This document shows positions 25,746 through 33,469 of a stretch of 64,000 bases of DNA, one piece after another. Source of the DNA: an uncultured Alphaproteobacteria bacterium (GTDB lineage: Bacteria > Pseudomonadota > Alphaproteobacteria > Micropepsales > Micropepsaceae). Position numbers and translations under genes: made by a program. Each line of letters opens with the position of its first letter. Positions within the stretch are counted from its first letter, which is position 1. The stretch is taken from assembly GCA_903897605.1 (NCBI GenBank), contig CAIUCH010000055.1:1-64000 (forward strand). The letters run 5' to 3'. The notes under the pieces are model-generated. The model did not search any database and had not been told where the DNA came from. It worked only from the letters and a program-made list of their open reading frames with translations.

Positions 25746-26321
25746 TTAGAGCGGGAACCAGTCGCGGCGGTCGGAATAGGCCTGATAGTGCACATTCGCG
25801 CCGGCGCGCAGGCCGACGCCGGTGCGCATCGGCGCCAGGGTGACGCCGCCCGAGCGCTGGTAGTTCACGCCCAAGCCCGCCACGAAATAGAAACTGCCTT
25901 CCACGCCGGGGAAACGCTGGAACAGCCGGCGGTCCTCGCGCAGATTGTAGCAGAGGGTAAAGCATTTCGAGGCGTTGCCGCCGATATCGAAGCCCACCGA
26001 CGGCCCGCGCCAATAGACCATCCGCGGCTCCCGGGTCTTGCGGACCAGATAGCCCGAGCCATAGCGCAACCCGACCACGAAGGCGCCCGAACCTTCATCG
26101 CCCTTGATATAGGCGTCCGGCTCGCCGAGATCGGCGAACACATGCTGCACACCCTTGGCCATCGCCTCGGTGGTGATGCCGAAAAAGTCCGCACCCGCCT
26201 GGGTAACCTCGTTGGCGGTGTATTTGGCGTCATCGCCGACATCGGCCTGGGCGGCGCCGGGGACCAGCAGCGCGCCGGGCACCAGCGAAGCCAGGCCGGC
26301 GAGAAATTCCTTGCGGTTCAT
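25746..26321 (-). CDS. eipA: DUF1134/EipA family envelope protein
   Basis: A 191-residue exported protein. The signal peptide M-N-R-K-E-F-L-A-G-L-A-S-L-V ends near A-Q-A. The mature part carries the DUF1134 pattern: G-S-G-Y-L-V-R, Y-W-R-G-P-S-V-G-F-D-I-G-G-N-A-S-K, F-P-G-V-E-G-S-F-Y, and a closing glycine-rich strand ending in W-F-P-L. EipA of Brucella is a periplasmic beta-barrel-like protein needed for envelope integrity; the family is nearly confined to alphaproteobacteria. The ATG at 26321 gives a normal signal peptide. Confidence 0.85.
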   Translation of the reverse strand: MNRKEFLAGLASLVPGALLVPGAAQADVGDDAKYTANEVTQAGADFFGITTEAMAKGVQHVFADLGEPDAYIKGDEGSGAFVVGLRYGSGYLVRKTREPRMVYWRGPSVGFDIGGNASKCFTLCYNLREDRRLFQRFPGVEGSFYFVAGLGVNYQRSGGVTLAPMRTGVGLRAGANVHYQAYSDRRDWFPL

Positions 26322-26430
26322 GGGAAGCGCCCTTTCACGAATCAAGTTCACGAAGTTTCACCGAGATCTCGGCAATTTTACAGCATTTCTCATGATCGGG
26401 GCTATATTGCGGCGCGGAAGGACGGTCTGC

Positions 26431-26673
26431 ATGCCGCAAGACGAGCAGGAAAACAGGCTTTCGGCCTTCGGCCTGGCGGCCATTTTGATCCTGGTGGGGC
26501 TGCTGATCTGGGCCGGCTGGTATGGCCTGCGCAGCTGGAACGCGATGAGCGGCGTGAAGATCTCTGTCCTGGGCTGGGTCTTCATGGGCCTGGGCGCGGT
26601 CGTCACCTTTCTGGTGGGGGCAGGCCTGATGGCGTTAGTATTTTACTCATCCCGACATGATATCGATCATTGA
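26431..26673 (+). CDS. Small hypothetical two-helix membrane protein
   Basis: An 80-residue protein with two hydrophobic helices (about 12-32 and 46-68), preceded by a G-A-A-G-G-A ribosome site. No family is recognised. It may form a unit with the next small membrane ORF. Confidence 0.6.
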   Translation: MPQDEQENRLSAFGLAAILILVGLLIWAGWYGLRSWNAMSGVKISVLGWVFMGLGAVVTFLVGAGLMALVFYSSRHDIDH

Positions 26674-26700
26674 ATTGGTCCCAGATTGCATAAGAATATC

Positions 26701-26925
26701 ATGCGATATCAGAGACGCTTTCAGACCTTCAAGCCCGGTAAGGCGCAGAAATTGTTGCGCTGGTCGGCGCTGAATCTGTTCAGCCTGCTGCTGGTCTTCC
26801 AATATCGCTATGAACATCCCTCGGCCAGGCTGGCATTGATCGCGATCCTGGGTTTTTCGCTGGCGGTGCTGCTGGCGTTTTGGCTGAAGCACTATCTCTA
26901 CGAATCCCGCCGCCTATTTGACTGA
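26701..26925 (+). CDS. Small hypothetical two-helix membrane protein
   Basis: A 74-residue ORF (79 from a TTG at 26686) with a basic N-terminus and two hydrophobic helices separated by Y-R-Y-E-H-P-S-A-R. It lies 27 bases after another two-helix ORF on the same strand. No strong ribosome site precedes it, so the call is tentative. Confidence 0.4.
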   Translation: MRYQRRFQTFKPGKAQKLLRWSALNLFSLLLVFQYRYEHPSARLALIAILGFSLAVLLAFWLKHYLYESRRLFD

Positions 26926-26931
26926 ATAGCT

Positions 26932-27030
26932 CGCGCGGATCTTTTGCGCCTTGGGTACGTCGGACGTGCTCACGGGCTATACGCCCGCTCCGCGCGATCC
27001 TCCTTCCCAATTCGCAAAATCTCTCGCGCT
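26932..27030. repeat. MITE-like intergenic repeat, family C, copy 2
   Basis: The left end C-G-C-G-C-G-G-A-T-C-T-T-T-T-G-C matches copy 3 (46101), and the right end G-C-A-A-A-A-T-C-T-C-T-C-G-C-G-C matches copies 3 and 4. The interior differs and lacks the C-G-C-T-G-T-C-G-C hairpin. Confidence 0.6.
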
Positions 27031-27043
27031 GAAATCGCGCCGG

Positions 27044-27814
27044 TCACAGGCCGCGTGCGAGGAACGGTCCGTTCTCGAAGCCGGGTTTGCCGTAGAGAAA
27101 GGGCGTGCCGTCCCAGCGCGTGACCTTGCCGCCCGCCGCGCCCAAGACCGCATGGCCCGCCGCCGTGTCCCATTCCATGGTGCGCCCGGCGCGGGCATAA
27201 AGATCTGCTTCGCCCGCCGCCACCAGGCAGAATTTCAGCGACGATCCGGCGCTGACATATTGCTTGATCGCGAAACGCCGAAGGAATTCCTCGGTCGCGG
27301 CATCGTTGTGGCTGCGGCTTCCCACCGCCACCAAACCGTCGGACGCCGGCGCGCGGACCCGGATGCGGCGCGCCGCCCGCAGATTGATCGGCATGCCGGG
27401 TTCGGCCGCGATCTCGTAAGCCCCGTCCGCGCCGCCCAGGAACAACCGCGCCCTGGCCGGGGCATAGACCGCGCCCGCGACGGCGACGCCATTTTCCACC
27501 TCCGCGATATTGACGGTGAATTCGCCATTGCGATTGAGAAATTCCCGCGTGCCGTCCAGGGGGTCGACCAGGAAGAAATGCGCCGAGGGGGCGCAAGCCC
27601 TTCCCGCCGCCGCCGCTTCCTCCGCCGCCACCGGCATGTCCGGGAAGGCGCGCGCCAGGGCCGCCAGGATGAAGGCCTCGGCCTCCTCATCGGCATCGGT
27701 GACGGGCGAGCGGTCGTCCTTCAGCCGCACGCCGGTCTCGGCCCGGTAATGGCGCATCACGATGGCGCCGGCCTCGGCCGCGATGGCGGCAAGTTCGATC
27801 GCGGTTGAACGCAT
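27044..27814 (-). CDS. cysQ: 3'(2'),5'-bisphosphate nucleotidase CysQ (inositol monophosphatase superfamily)
   Basis: A 256-residue Mg-dependent, lithium-sensitive-type phosphatase. Metal motifs are V-T-D-A-D-E-E-A, D-P-L-D-G-T-R-E-F (near 83-91) and E-W-D-T-A-A-G-H-A-V-L (near 212). CysQ hydrolyses PAP and PAPS, the by-products of sulfate assimilation, to AMP in the cytoplasm. F-L-N-R-N-G-E-F-T-V-N-I-A after the D-P-L-D-G-T motif favours CysQ over inositol monophosphatase. No sulfur genes adjoin it. Confidence 0.88.
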   Translation of the reverse strand: MRSTAIELAAIAAEAGAIVMRHYRAETGVRLKDDRSPVTDADEEAEAFILAALARAFPDMPVAAEEAAAAGRACAPSAHFFLVDPLDGTREFLNRNGEFTVNIAEVENGVAVAGAVYAPARARLFLGGADGAYEIAAEPGMPINLRAARRIRVRAPASDGLVAVGSRSHNDAATEEFLRRFAIKQYVSAGSSLKFCLVAAGEADLYARAGRTMEWDTAAGHAVLGAAGGKVTRWDGTPFLYGKPGFENGPFLARGL

Positions 27815-28055
27815 GTCCCGTTTCCTCGCACCCGCAGGCGAAATCCGCCTTCCCTCAAGTCACATAGCAGGGGCCAGCATTACGTGCGAGATCGTCTGAG
27901 TCGTCCAAGGCTGCGCGCGCCCTTGTGCCGATCGGCCGATTCGCGGACCTGGGACGTTAGGTTTTGTTAATAAGCAACGGTTCAGGATCGGGCGGTCCGG
28001 TCAGGTTCATTGTCTGCGCCGCCGGGCGGATTCAGGTCCAAGAAGGGTTTCACCG

Positions 28056-29012
28056 ATGGGCATGCGAGGCGGAGCGAAAAATTTGCGCCCGTCGCCAGCG
28101 GCCAAACCCGCCCCCATCCTGAAAAGACTGACGATGGCGCGCCAGGCGGTGCGGCGCCGGGTTTCGTCAATCGAGGAAGCCCTGGCCACGCGGCTGCCCG
28201 ACTGGTTCATCGCCGTGCGGAACTGGCGCAGAATTCACGGCCAGATGCCCAATATCTTGCGGCCCATTACATTCAACGAAAAAATTCTTCACCGAATCAT
28301 CTTCGACCGGCGCGCCTTGCTGACGCAGTTTGCCGACAAGGCCGCCGTGCGCGCCTATGTCGAACAGCGTCTTGGTCCTCAGATCCTGCCGAAGCTCTAT
28401 TGGCTCACCGACCGGCCGGAAACGATTCCGTTTGACGATCTTCCCAGCAAATTCGTCGTCAAGCCGACGCATGGTTCCGGCTGGGTGCAACTGGTCCGGG
28501 ACAAATCCACCCTGGACCGTGCCGCGCTGCTGCAAACCTGCAAGGGCTGGCTGGAAGAGAGCTTCTACCGGCGGACCCGCGAATGGGCCTACAAGGATGT
28601 TCCGCCACGCATCATGGTCGAGGAATATATCGATGACGGCAATGCCGTGCCCAGCGATTATAAGCTGTTCGTGTTTGACGGCATGGTCCGGCTCATCCAT
28701 ATCGATGTCGGGCGTTTTGGCGATCACAGGCGGCGGCTGTTCACACCGCAATGGCAGGAAATCGACGCCCGATTCGGCGACAGCGAGAATGTCGTTGGCG
28801 AAGTTCCGCCGCCCGTCCATCTGACCGCGATGATCGCGGCGGCCGAGAATCTGGGCCAGGGCGTGGATTTCGTGCGGGCCGACTTTTACGATACCGGGAA
28901 GCGCCTTGTATTCGGCGAGCTCACCATGACGCCGGGATGCGGCCATAACCGTTTCCGTCCCGAGCGGCTGGATCATCATTTCGGCGAACTCTGGAACCAG
29001 CGGACTGCCTGA
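28056..29012 (+). CDS. TupA-like ATP-grasp protein
   Basis: A 318-residue protein of the TupA-like ATP-grasp family: P-I-T-F-N-E-K-I-L near 75, D-K-A-A-V-R-A-Y-V near 100, F-V-V-K-P-T-H-G-S-G-W near 140, and the metal-binding end F-G-E-L-T-M-T-P-G-C-G. TupA takes part in teichuronopeptide synthesis in Bacillus; in Gram-negative bacteria such genes lie in surface-polysaccharide loci and may attach amino acids to glycans. The GT2 gene that follows supports a cell-surface role. About 240 bases upstream are AT-rich and include T-T-A-A-T runs, a likely promoter. Confidence 0.82.
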   Translation: MGMRGGAKNLRPSPAAKPAPILKRLTMARQAVRRRVSSIEEALATRLPDWFIAVRNWRRIHGQMPNILRPITFNEKILHRIIFDRRALLTQFADKAAVRAYVEQRLGPQILPKLYWLTDRPETIPFDDLPSKFVVKPTHGSGWVQLVRDKSTLDRAALLQTCKGWLEESFYRRTREWAYKDVPPRIMVEEYIDDGNAVPSDYKLFVFDGMVRLIHIDVGRFGDHRRRLFTPQWQEIDARFGDSENVVGEVPPPVHLTAMIAAAENLGQGVDFVRADFYDTGKRLVFGELTMTPGCGHNRFRPERLDHHFGELWNQRTA

Positions 29013-29241
29013 TATCCCAGGACAAATTTCCAATTTGGCTTGTCTTGGCGCCGCGGCGAAGGCCCAAACGCCGATTGGTTTGCCGCCGTTAAACCTACGC
29101 TTCGAAAAGTTTTGTTGGCGGCCGGTATGCTTTCGTTAAATTACAGCTGGGTATAGATTTTCATGATATCGCCAATTCAATTGCGTGCCGCCGCATGAGA
29201 AGTGCTGCGGATTTTGGCCCGGATCGAGAAGGAACAGGCCC

Positions 29242-30303
29242 GTGAGTGACAATGCCAAGCCCTCCGGCCAGCCGCGCGTGACGATTGTCGTCAGCCCGCG
29301 CGAACGGTTCGGCATGGCGCAGCGCTCGCTGGAAAGCATCTATGCCGCCTCGGACATTCCCTTCGATCTGGTCTATGTCGACGCCGCCTCGCCCAAATAT
29401 ATTTCCGCTTGGCTGAAGACCGCCGCACCCGTCAAGGGCTTAAAGATCGTCCGGGTCGACCGGTTCGTCAGCCCGAACGAAGCGCGCAATCTGGGCGCGG
29501 CCCAGGCGAAAACGGAATTCGTGGTCTTCATCGACAATGACGTGATGTGCGCCGATGGCTGGCTGGGCGCGCTGGTCAAGGCGGCCGATGAAACCGGCGC
29601 CGATGTCGTGGCGCCGCTGGTTTGCGAAGGCTATCCCCTGCATTCGCGGGTGCATCAGGCCACCGGCACCTTCACGCATGACAAGACCGCCTTCTTCGCC
29701 ACGCCTCCCGGCAAACGCGAATTCATCGATATCATGACCCATCACGGCGTGCCGCTGGCCGAGGTCAGCGATCAACTGCACCGCGCGCAAACCGATACGT
29801 GCGAATTTCACGGCTTGATGGTGCGGCGCTCCATGCTGGACAAGATCGGCCAGCTCGACGAGGAGATGTTCGCCACCAAGGAACATATCGATTTCTGCAT
29901 CGCGGTGGCCCATGCGGGCGGCAAGCTGGTGTTCGAGCCGAGCTCCGTCATCACCTATGTCTTTCCCACGTCGAAGAATCCCCTGACGCGCGACGACCTT
30001 CCCTATTTCCTGCTGCGCTGGTCCCCGGTCTGGCAGATCCGCAGCCTGGATCACATTCAGAAGAAATGGGGGCTGAAGGACGGCGAGTATCTCACCGCCT
30101 ATCGCGGCGCCGAAAATCTGAACATGCGCCATTACCAGGGCGTGGTGAAACCGCTGATCAAGAAGATTCCCATCGTGCGCAGAAGCTGGCGCCTGACCCA
30201 GGCGGCGGGCCGCTTCCTGGCGAACCACTACAACCGCAAGGCCGAAGCCCTGGCCGCCCAGTATGAAAAGCAGCGCGCCATGCGCCAGCAGGCAGTCGAA
30301 TAA
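29242..30303 (+). CDS. Glycosyltransferase family 2
   Basis: A 353-residue GT-A enzyme: V-T-I-V-V-S-P-R-E-R-F opens the Rossmann-like fold, N-E-A-R-N-L-G-A near 75 contacts the donor, and F-I-D-N-D-V-M-C holds the metal-binding D-x-D-type motif. The second half contains E-H-I-D-F-C-I-A-V and has a basic, coiled C-terminus. It likely transfers a sugar in surface polysaccharide assembly, beside the TupA-like gene. The start is a GTG at 29242 with A-A-G-G-A-A seven bases before; an in-frame start at 29185 has no such site. Confidence 0.8.
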   Translation: MSDNAKPSGQPRVTIVVSPRERFGMAQRSLESIYAASDIPFDLVYVDAASPKYISAWLKTAAPVKGLKIVRVDRFVSPNEARNLGAAQAKTEFVVFIDNDVMCADGWLGALVKAADETGADVVAPLVCEGYPLHSRVHQATGTFTHDKTAFFATPPGKREFIDIMTHHGVPLAEVSDQLHRAQTDTCEFHGLMVRRSMLDKIGQLDEEMFATKEHIDFCIAVAHAGGKLVFEPSSVITYVFPTSKNPLTRDDLPYFLLRWSPVWQIRSLDHIQKKWGLKDGEYLTAYRGAENLNMRHYQGVVKPLIKKIPIVRRSWRLTQAAGRFLANHYNRKAEALAAQYEKQRAMRQQAVE

Positions 30304-30451
30304 GGTTTTACCGCCGTCTTCCTGCGATGCTTCCGAAGCGATGCGATCCCCGATGGAGCCTGGGCCCGCCAATGGCAGACGATGATCGATCGCGGCTATC
30401 AGGACGGGACGCGGGGCAATAACGGCCAGCCCGCCCGCTGGGCCTAGGGTA

Positions 30452-30466
30452 TTAAGACTTTATTAA
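30452..30466. promoter_or_regulatory. CtrA binding site
   Basis: T-T-A-A, seven bases (G-A-C-T-T-T-A), T-T-A-A: an exact match to the CtrA consensus TTAA-N7-TTAA known from Caulobacter. It is about 200 bases upstream of chpT, whose product passes phosphate to CtrA, so feedback is likely. Confidence 0.7.
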
Positions 30467-30576
30467 GAAGCCCCATGCGTGTTTACCTTTCGCAAACCAT
30501 AGCTTGCTGCCAACCGGGCAGAAGCAGGAACACTCAGGCTTTCGTCCTCTTGGGGCGGAAGCCGCGGAACACGAAA

Positions 30577-30616
30577 TTTCTTCCCCCGCATGGCGAAGCC
30601 ATTGGCGGGGGAAGAT
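30577..30616. repeat. Palindromic repeat family E, copy 1
   Basis: Left arm T-C-T-T-C-C-C-C-C-G-C-A-T-G-G-C, loop GAA, right arm G-C-C-A-T-T-G-G-C-G-G-G-G-G-A-A-G-A. The inner stem A-T-G-G-C/G-C-C-A-T differs from the other copies (39613, 40914), but it stays paired and the GAA loop is kept. Confidence 0.75.
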
Positions 30617-30667
30617 GTCTGCTAGGCCGCTTGCGGCCGTGGCTGACAGATGGGGGAAGAGAAAATC

Positions 30668-31288
30668 ATGAACGAGATCGAATTTTCCGCCCTGATGGTC
30701 AGCCGGGTCTGCCATGACCTGGTCGGTCCGCTTGGCGCGGTGGTCAACGGCTTGGAAGTGCTGGAAGACGAGCGGGACGCGGCCATGCGCGAAGACGCCA
30801 TCAAGCTGGTGACGTCGAGCGCCAATCAGGCGCTGGCCCGCATCCAGTTCATGCGCATCGCCTTTGGCGCGGCCGGATCGGCGGGCGCCGAACTCGATCT
30901 GGGCGAGATCGGCCGCCTGCTCAATGGCCTTCTGGAAGGTGGCAAGGTCAAGCTGGAATGGAATGTGCCCCCGTCCTATTGGGGCAAGGATTGGGCGAAG
31001 CTGCTGATGAACGCGACCTTGGTGGGAGCCGACAGCCTGACCCGGGGTGGCCTGGTCACGGTCGAAGCCGGCGACGATCCCAAGGCTCCCAAATTCAAGA
31101 TCATCGCCACCGGTCAGGTGGCGCGCATTCCCGAAGAGGTCGAGAAGGCCCTTCGCGGCGAACAGCTTTCCGGGCCGGTGGATGCGCGCGGCATCCAGCC
31201 CCATCTCACCTACCGCCTGTCGCGGACGGTGAATGCGGGTCTGGCGGTCACGGTGCGCGAAGGAACCGTAGAGATTACCGCGGGTTAA
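30668..31288 (+). CDS. chpT: Histidine phosphotransferase ChpT
   Basis: About 206 residues. The N-terminal dimerisation helix pair has the phospho-accepting His in S-R-V-C-H-D-L-V-G-P-L-G-A (His16), the ChpT signature. The C-terminal half is a degenerate histidine-kinase ATPase-like fold without intact nucleotide-binding boxes. In Caulobacter, ChpT carries phosphate from CckA to CtrA and CpdR and so controls cell-cycle entry. The ATG at 30668 has G-G-A-A-G-A-G eight bases upstream; an ATG at 30650 adds six residues. A CheY-like regulator and CheR follow on the same strand. Confidence 0.92.
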   Translation: MNEIEFSALMVSRVCHDLVGPLGAVVNGLEVLEDERDAAMREDAIKLVTSSANQALARIQFMRIAFGAAGSAGAELDLGEIGRLLNGLLEGGKVKLEWNVPPSYWGKDWAKLLMNATLVGADSLTRGGLVTVEAGDDPKAPKFKIIATGQVARIPEEVEKALRGEQLSGPVDARGIQPHLTYRLSRTVNAGLAVTVREGTVEITAG

Positions 31289-31378
31289 GAAATCCGAATC
31301 TTCTGCAATCTCCCGTTTACCTTCCTGGCTTAGGCTTCGCGGCTTCGGTCGCCGCTTTGGAGCCGGGAGGGAACGCCC

Positions 31379-31747
31379 ATGAAAAACTGCCTGGTGGTCG
31401 AGGACAGCCGCGTCATGCGTACCGTCGCGCGGCGCATCTTCGAGGAATTGCAGTTCGAGACCGGTGAGGCCGAGGACGGCATGGGCGGGTTGCGCGCCTG
31501 CCACGACAAGATGCCCGACGTGATTTTCCTGGACTGGAACCTGCCTTCGATGCCGGGGCTGGAATTCCTCAAAAGCGTGCGCGGCCAGCAGAACGGCGCC
31601 CATCCGGTGATCCTGTTCGCCACCACCGAGAATGATGCCGACGAGATCGCAGCGGCGATCGCCGCCGGCGCCGATGATTACATCATGAAGCCCTATGACC
31701 GCGCCGCGCTCCGCACCAAGCTGGTCGAGCTGGGGCAGCCCGTCTAG
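31379..31747 (+). CDS. CheY-like single-domain response regulator
   Basis: A 122-residue receiver domain: acidic pair Glu8-Asp9, phosphoacceptor Asp52 in F-L-D-W-N-L-P, Thr in F-A-T-T-E-N-D and the conserved Lys in Y-I-M-K-P-Y. No output domain. In alphaproteobacteria it would act in chemotaxis or as a phosphate sink. It is followed after seven bases by cheR. A G-G-G-A-G-G-G-A-A ribosome site precedes the start. Confidence 0.88.
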   Translation: MKNCLVVEDSRVMRTVARRIFEELQFETGEAEDGMGGLRACHDKMPDVIFLDWNLPSMPGLEFLKSVRGQQNGAHPVILFATTENDADEIAAAIAAGADDYIMKPYDRAALRTKLVELGQPV

Positions 31748-31754
31748 CGCGGCA

Positions 31755-32585
31755 ATGACCGAGGACGATTTCCACTTTCTGTCCCGGCTGGTGCGCCGGC
31801 GCGGCGGCCTGGCGTTGAGCGATGGCAGGGACGCGCAGCTGGAACGCCGCCTGCTGCCGGTGATCCGCCGTTTCGGTTTTCGCGATTTCGACGCCCTGAT
31901 GAAGAATCTCAGGCTGGGCGATGACGCCCTGGCCGCCGCCGTTACCGAAGCGATGACGGTGAACGAAACCTTTTTCTTCCGCGACAAAGACCAGTTCGCC
32001 CGCCTCAGGCACCAGGTGCTGCCATCCTTGCTGGCGGCGCGCGCCGATGAGAAGCGTCTGCGGATCTGGTCGGCGGCCTGCGCCAGCGGCCAGGAAGCCT
32101 GGTCGCTGGCTATCCTGCTGGACGGAATGGCGCTGGCCGGCTGGACCATCGAGCTGATCGCCACCGACATGTCGGGCGACGCCATCACCCGCGCCGAGGC
32201 CGGCATCTATTCCCAATATGACGTGATGCGCGGCCTTTCGCTGGAGGATGTGGCGCGCCATTTCGTGCCCCAGGAACGCGGCTTCAAGATTTCCGACCGG
32301 CTGAAGCGGATGGTGAGCTTCCGCAAATTCAATCTCATGGATTCCTTCGGTTGGTTGGACGATCTGGACATCGTGCTGTGCCGCAATGTTCTGATCCATT
32401 TCGACCGCGCCGCCCGCATCTCGGTGCTGGAGCGCATGGCCGAAACCCTGTCGTCCGACGGCGTGCTGCTGTTGGGCGAGGCCGAGACGCCGCACCATCT
32501 GACAGCGCTCTATCAGGAACTTCCCGGCGGCGGAATCTATACGCGGGCCCGCGCGCAAGTAACGCGTCTCAGCGCGGCGATCTAG
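31755..32585 (+). CDS. cheR: CheR-type chemoreceptor glutamate methyltransferase
   Basis: A 276-residue SAM-dependent methyltransferase. It has the all-helical N-terminal domain (1-75) ending in M-T-V-N-E-T-F-F-F-R-D, then the Rossmann core with I-W-S-A-A-C-A-S-G-Q-E-A-W-S-L-A binding SAM, I-E-L-I-A-T-D-M-S and the I-V-L-C-R-N-V-L-I-H-F-D motif. It methylates chemoreceptor glutamates. Only this gene and the CheY-like one are present; CheA, CheB and receptors are not in the window. Its stop overlaps the stop of the convergent Kdo hydroxylase gene. Confidence 0.88.
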   Translation: MTEDDFHFLSRLVRRRGGLALSDGRDAQLERRLLPVIRRFGFRDFDALMKNLRLGDDALAAAVTEAMTVNETFFFRDKDQFARLRHQVLPSLLAARADEKRLRIWSAACASGQEAWSLAILLDGMALAGWTIELIATDMSGDAITRAEAGIYSQYDVMRGLSLEDVARHFVPQERGFKISDRLKRMVSFRKFNLMDSFGWLDDLDIVLCRNVLIHFDRAARISVLERMAETLSSDGVLLLGEAETPHHLTALYQELPGGGIYTRARAQVTRLSAAI

Positions 32586-33469
32586 GCCAGCCCCTTGCCG
32601 GTGATTTTTTCCAGCACCCTGATCGGGGCGGTGTCCGGTTCGCCCATTTGCGCCACGTCGAAATGGAAAGTCTGCTCCAGCGCGAACTCGCCTTTCAGCG
32701 CCGCATGCAACACCTGGTCGGTATAAACCAGCCAGCAGCTGCCGGGCGGGAATTCCAGCGGCGTGTGCGGCGCGGTTTTCTGATAGTTGGTATCGCGCTT
32801 GGCCGCGTCATGCAGCGACAGCATCATCTCGTCATAGGCCGAGCGTTTCCCTCGCGTCACGCCAAGCTTGTCATAGGCCCAGCTCTTGCCGGGAAAATGC
32901 GGTTTGACCCGGGGGGCGAATTTGGCGGCGAAATCCGCGAAGGGTTCGCCCACTTCCCATTGCCGCGAGCCCCCGCCATCAGGAGAGAGAGACGCGACAT
33001 TGGCGAAGAAACGCAGGATGCGTTTTCCGTTCCGCATCGGGCGGGACGGAAAGGCGTCGACATGCAGCAACCGGTCATCGCTGATCACCGAATAGACCCG
33101 GCCTTCGACTTCGACGGGGCGGTAGGAGGTGCGGGCCCGCTCCACTTTGGAATAGTTGGGCAACAGGTCCTTGACCAAGCGCGTCGCGCCGGCGCCGAAA
33201 CGTTCCATCATTGCCGCCAGCCGCTGTGCCCGCTCGCCCGTCGCCGAAGTGCCTTGCAGTTTTCCGGAGGTGTGATCCAGGCTGATATTCTTGGCCTTGC
33301 CGTCGGTGAGGCCGCCGTCCAGGAACTCCGTCTCGCTGTTGGAAAGCTGGAACGGCATTTTGGGAAAATAAAGCAGGTGGCCATGTTCCAGCGCAATTTG
33401 CGCCCGGGCCCGGGTCTCAAATTCGAACGGGCCATGCCAGGCGGTGATGTCGAATTCCTCGCGGATCAC
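32582..33469 (-). CDS. Kdo hydroxylase family protein (Fe/2-oxoglutarate oxygenase)
   Basis: A 295-residue protein resembling KdoO, which hydroxylates Kdo of lipopolysaccharide using Fe(II), O2 and 2-oxoglutarate. The likely Fe ligands are H-V-D in L-L-H-V-D-A-F-P-S-R-P and the later His in D-Q-V-L-H-A-A-L-K-G; D-E-M-M-L-S-L-H-D-A-A-K-R-D is a family feature. The start is a GTG at 33467-33469 overlapping the upstream stop as G-T-G-A, so it is coupled to the serine hydrolase gene. Any longer reading leftward of that GTG is out-of-frame shadow of the hydrolase. Its 3' end overlaps cheR. Confidence 0.8.
   Translation of the reverse strand: MIREEFDITAWHGPFEFETRARAQIALEHGHLLYFPKMPFQLSNSETEFLDGGLTDGKAKNISLDHTSGKLQGTSATGERAQRLAAMMERFGAGATRLVKDLLPNYSKVERARTSYRPVEVEGRVYSVISDDRLLHVDAFPSRPMRNGKRILRFFANVASLSPDGGGSRQWEVGEPFADFAAKFAPRVKPHFPGKSWAYDKLGVTRGKRSAYDEMMLSLHDAAKRDTNYQKTAPHTPLEFPPGSCWLVYTDQVLHAALKGEFALEQTFHFDVAQMGEPDTAPIRVLEKITGKGLA

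Larger units (their letters stand above)
30304..30667. other. Long regulatory region upstream of chpT
   Basis: These 364 bases encode no convincing protein. They hold a CtrA-type box at 30452-30466, a possible promoter after it, repeat family E copy 1 (30577-30616), and a small G-G-C-C-G-C/G-C-G-G-C-C hairpin near 30624-30637. The stretch 30330-30440 looks like decayed coding sequence or spacer. Confidence 0.6.

Noticed and set aside
30452-32206. 584-codon minus-strand open frame opposite chpT, the CheY-like gene and cheR
   Set aside because: The plus-strand genes have clear families and ribosome sites; the opposite frame has no recognisable domain.
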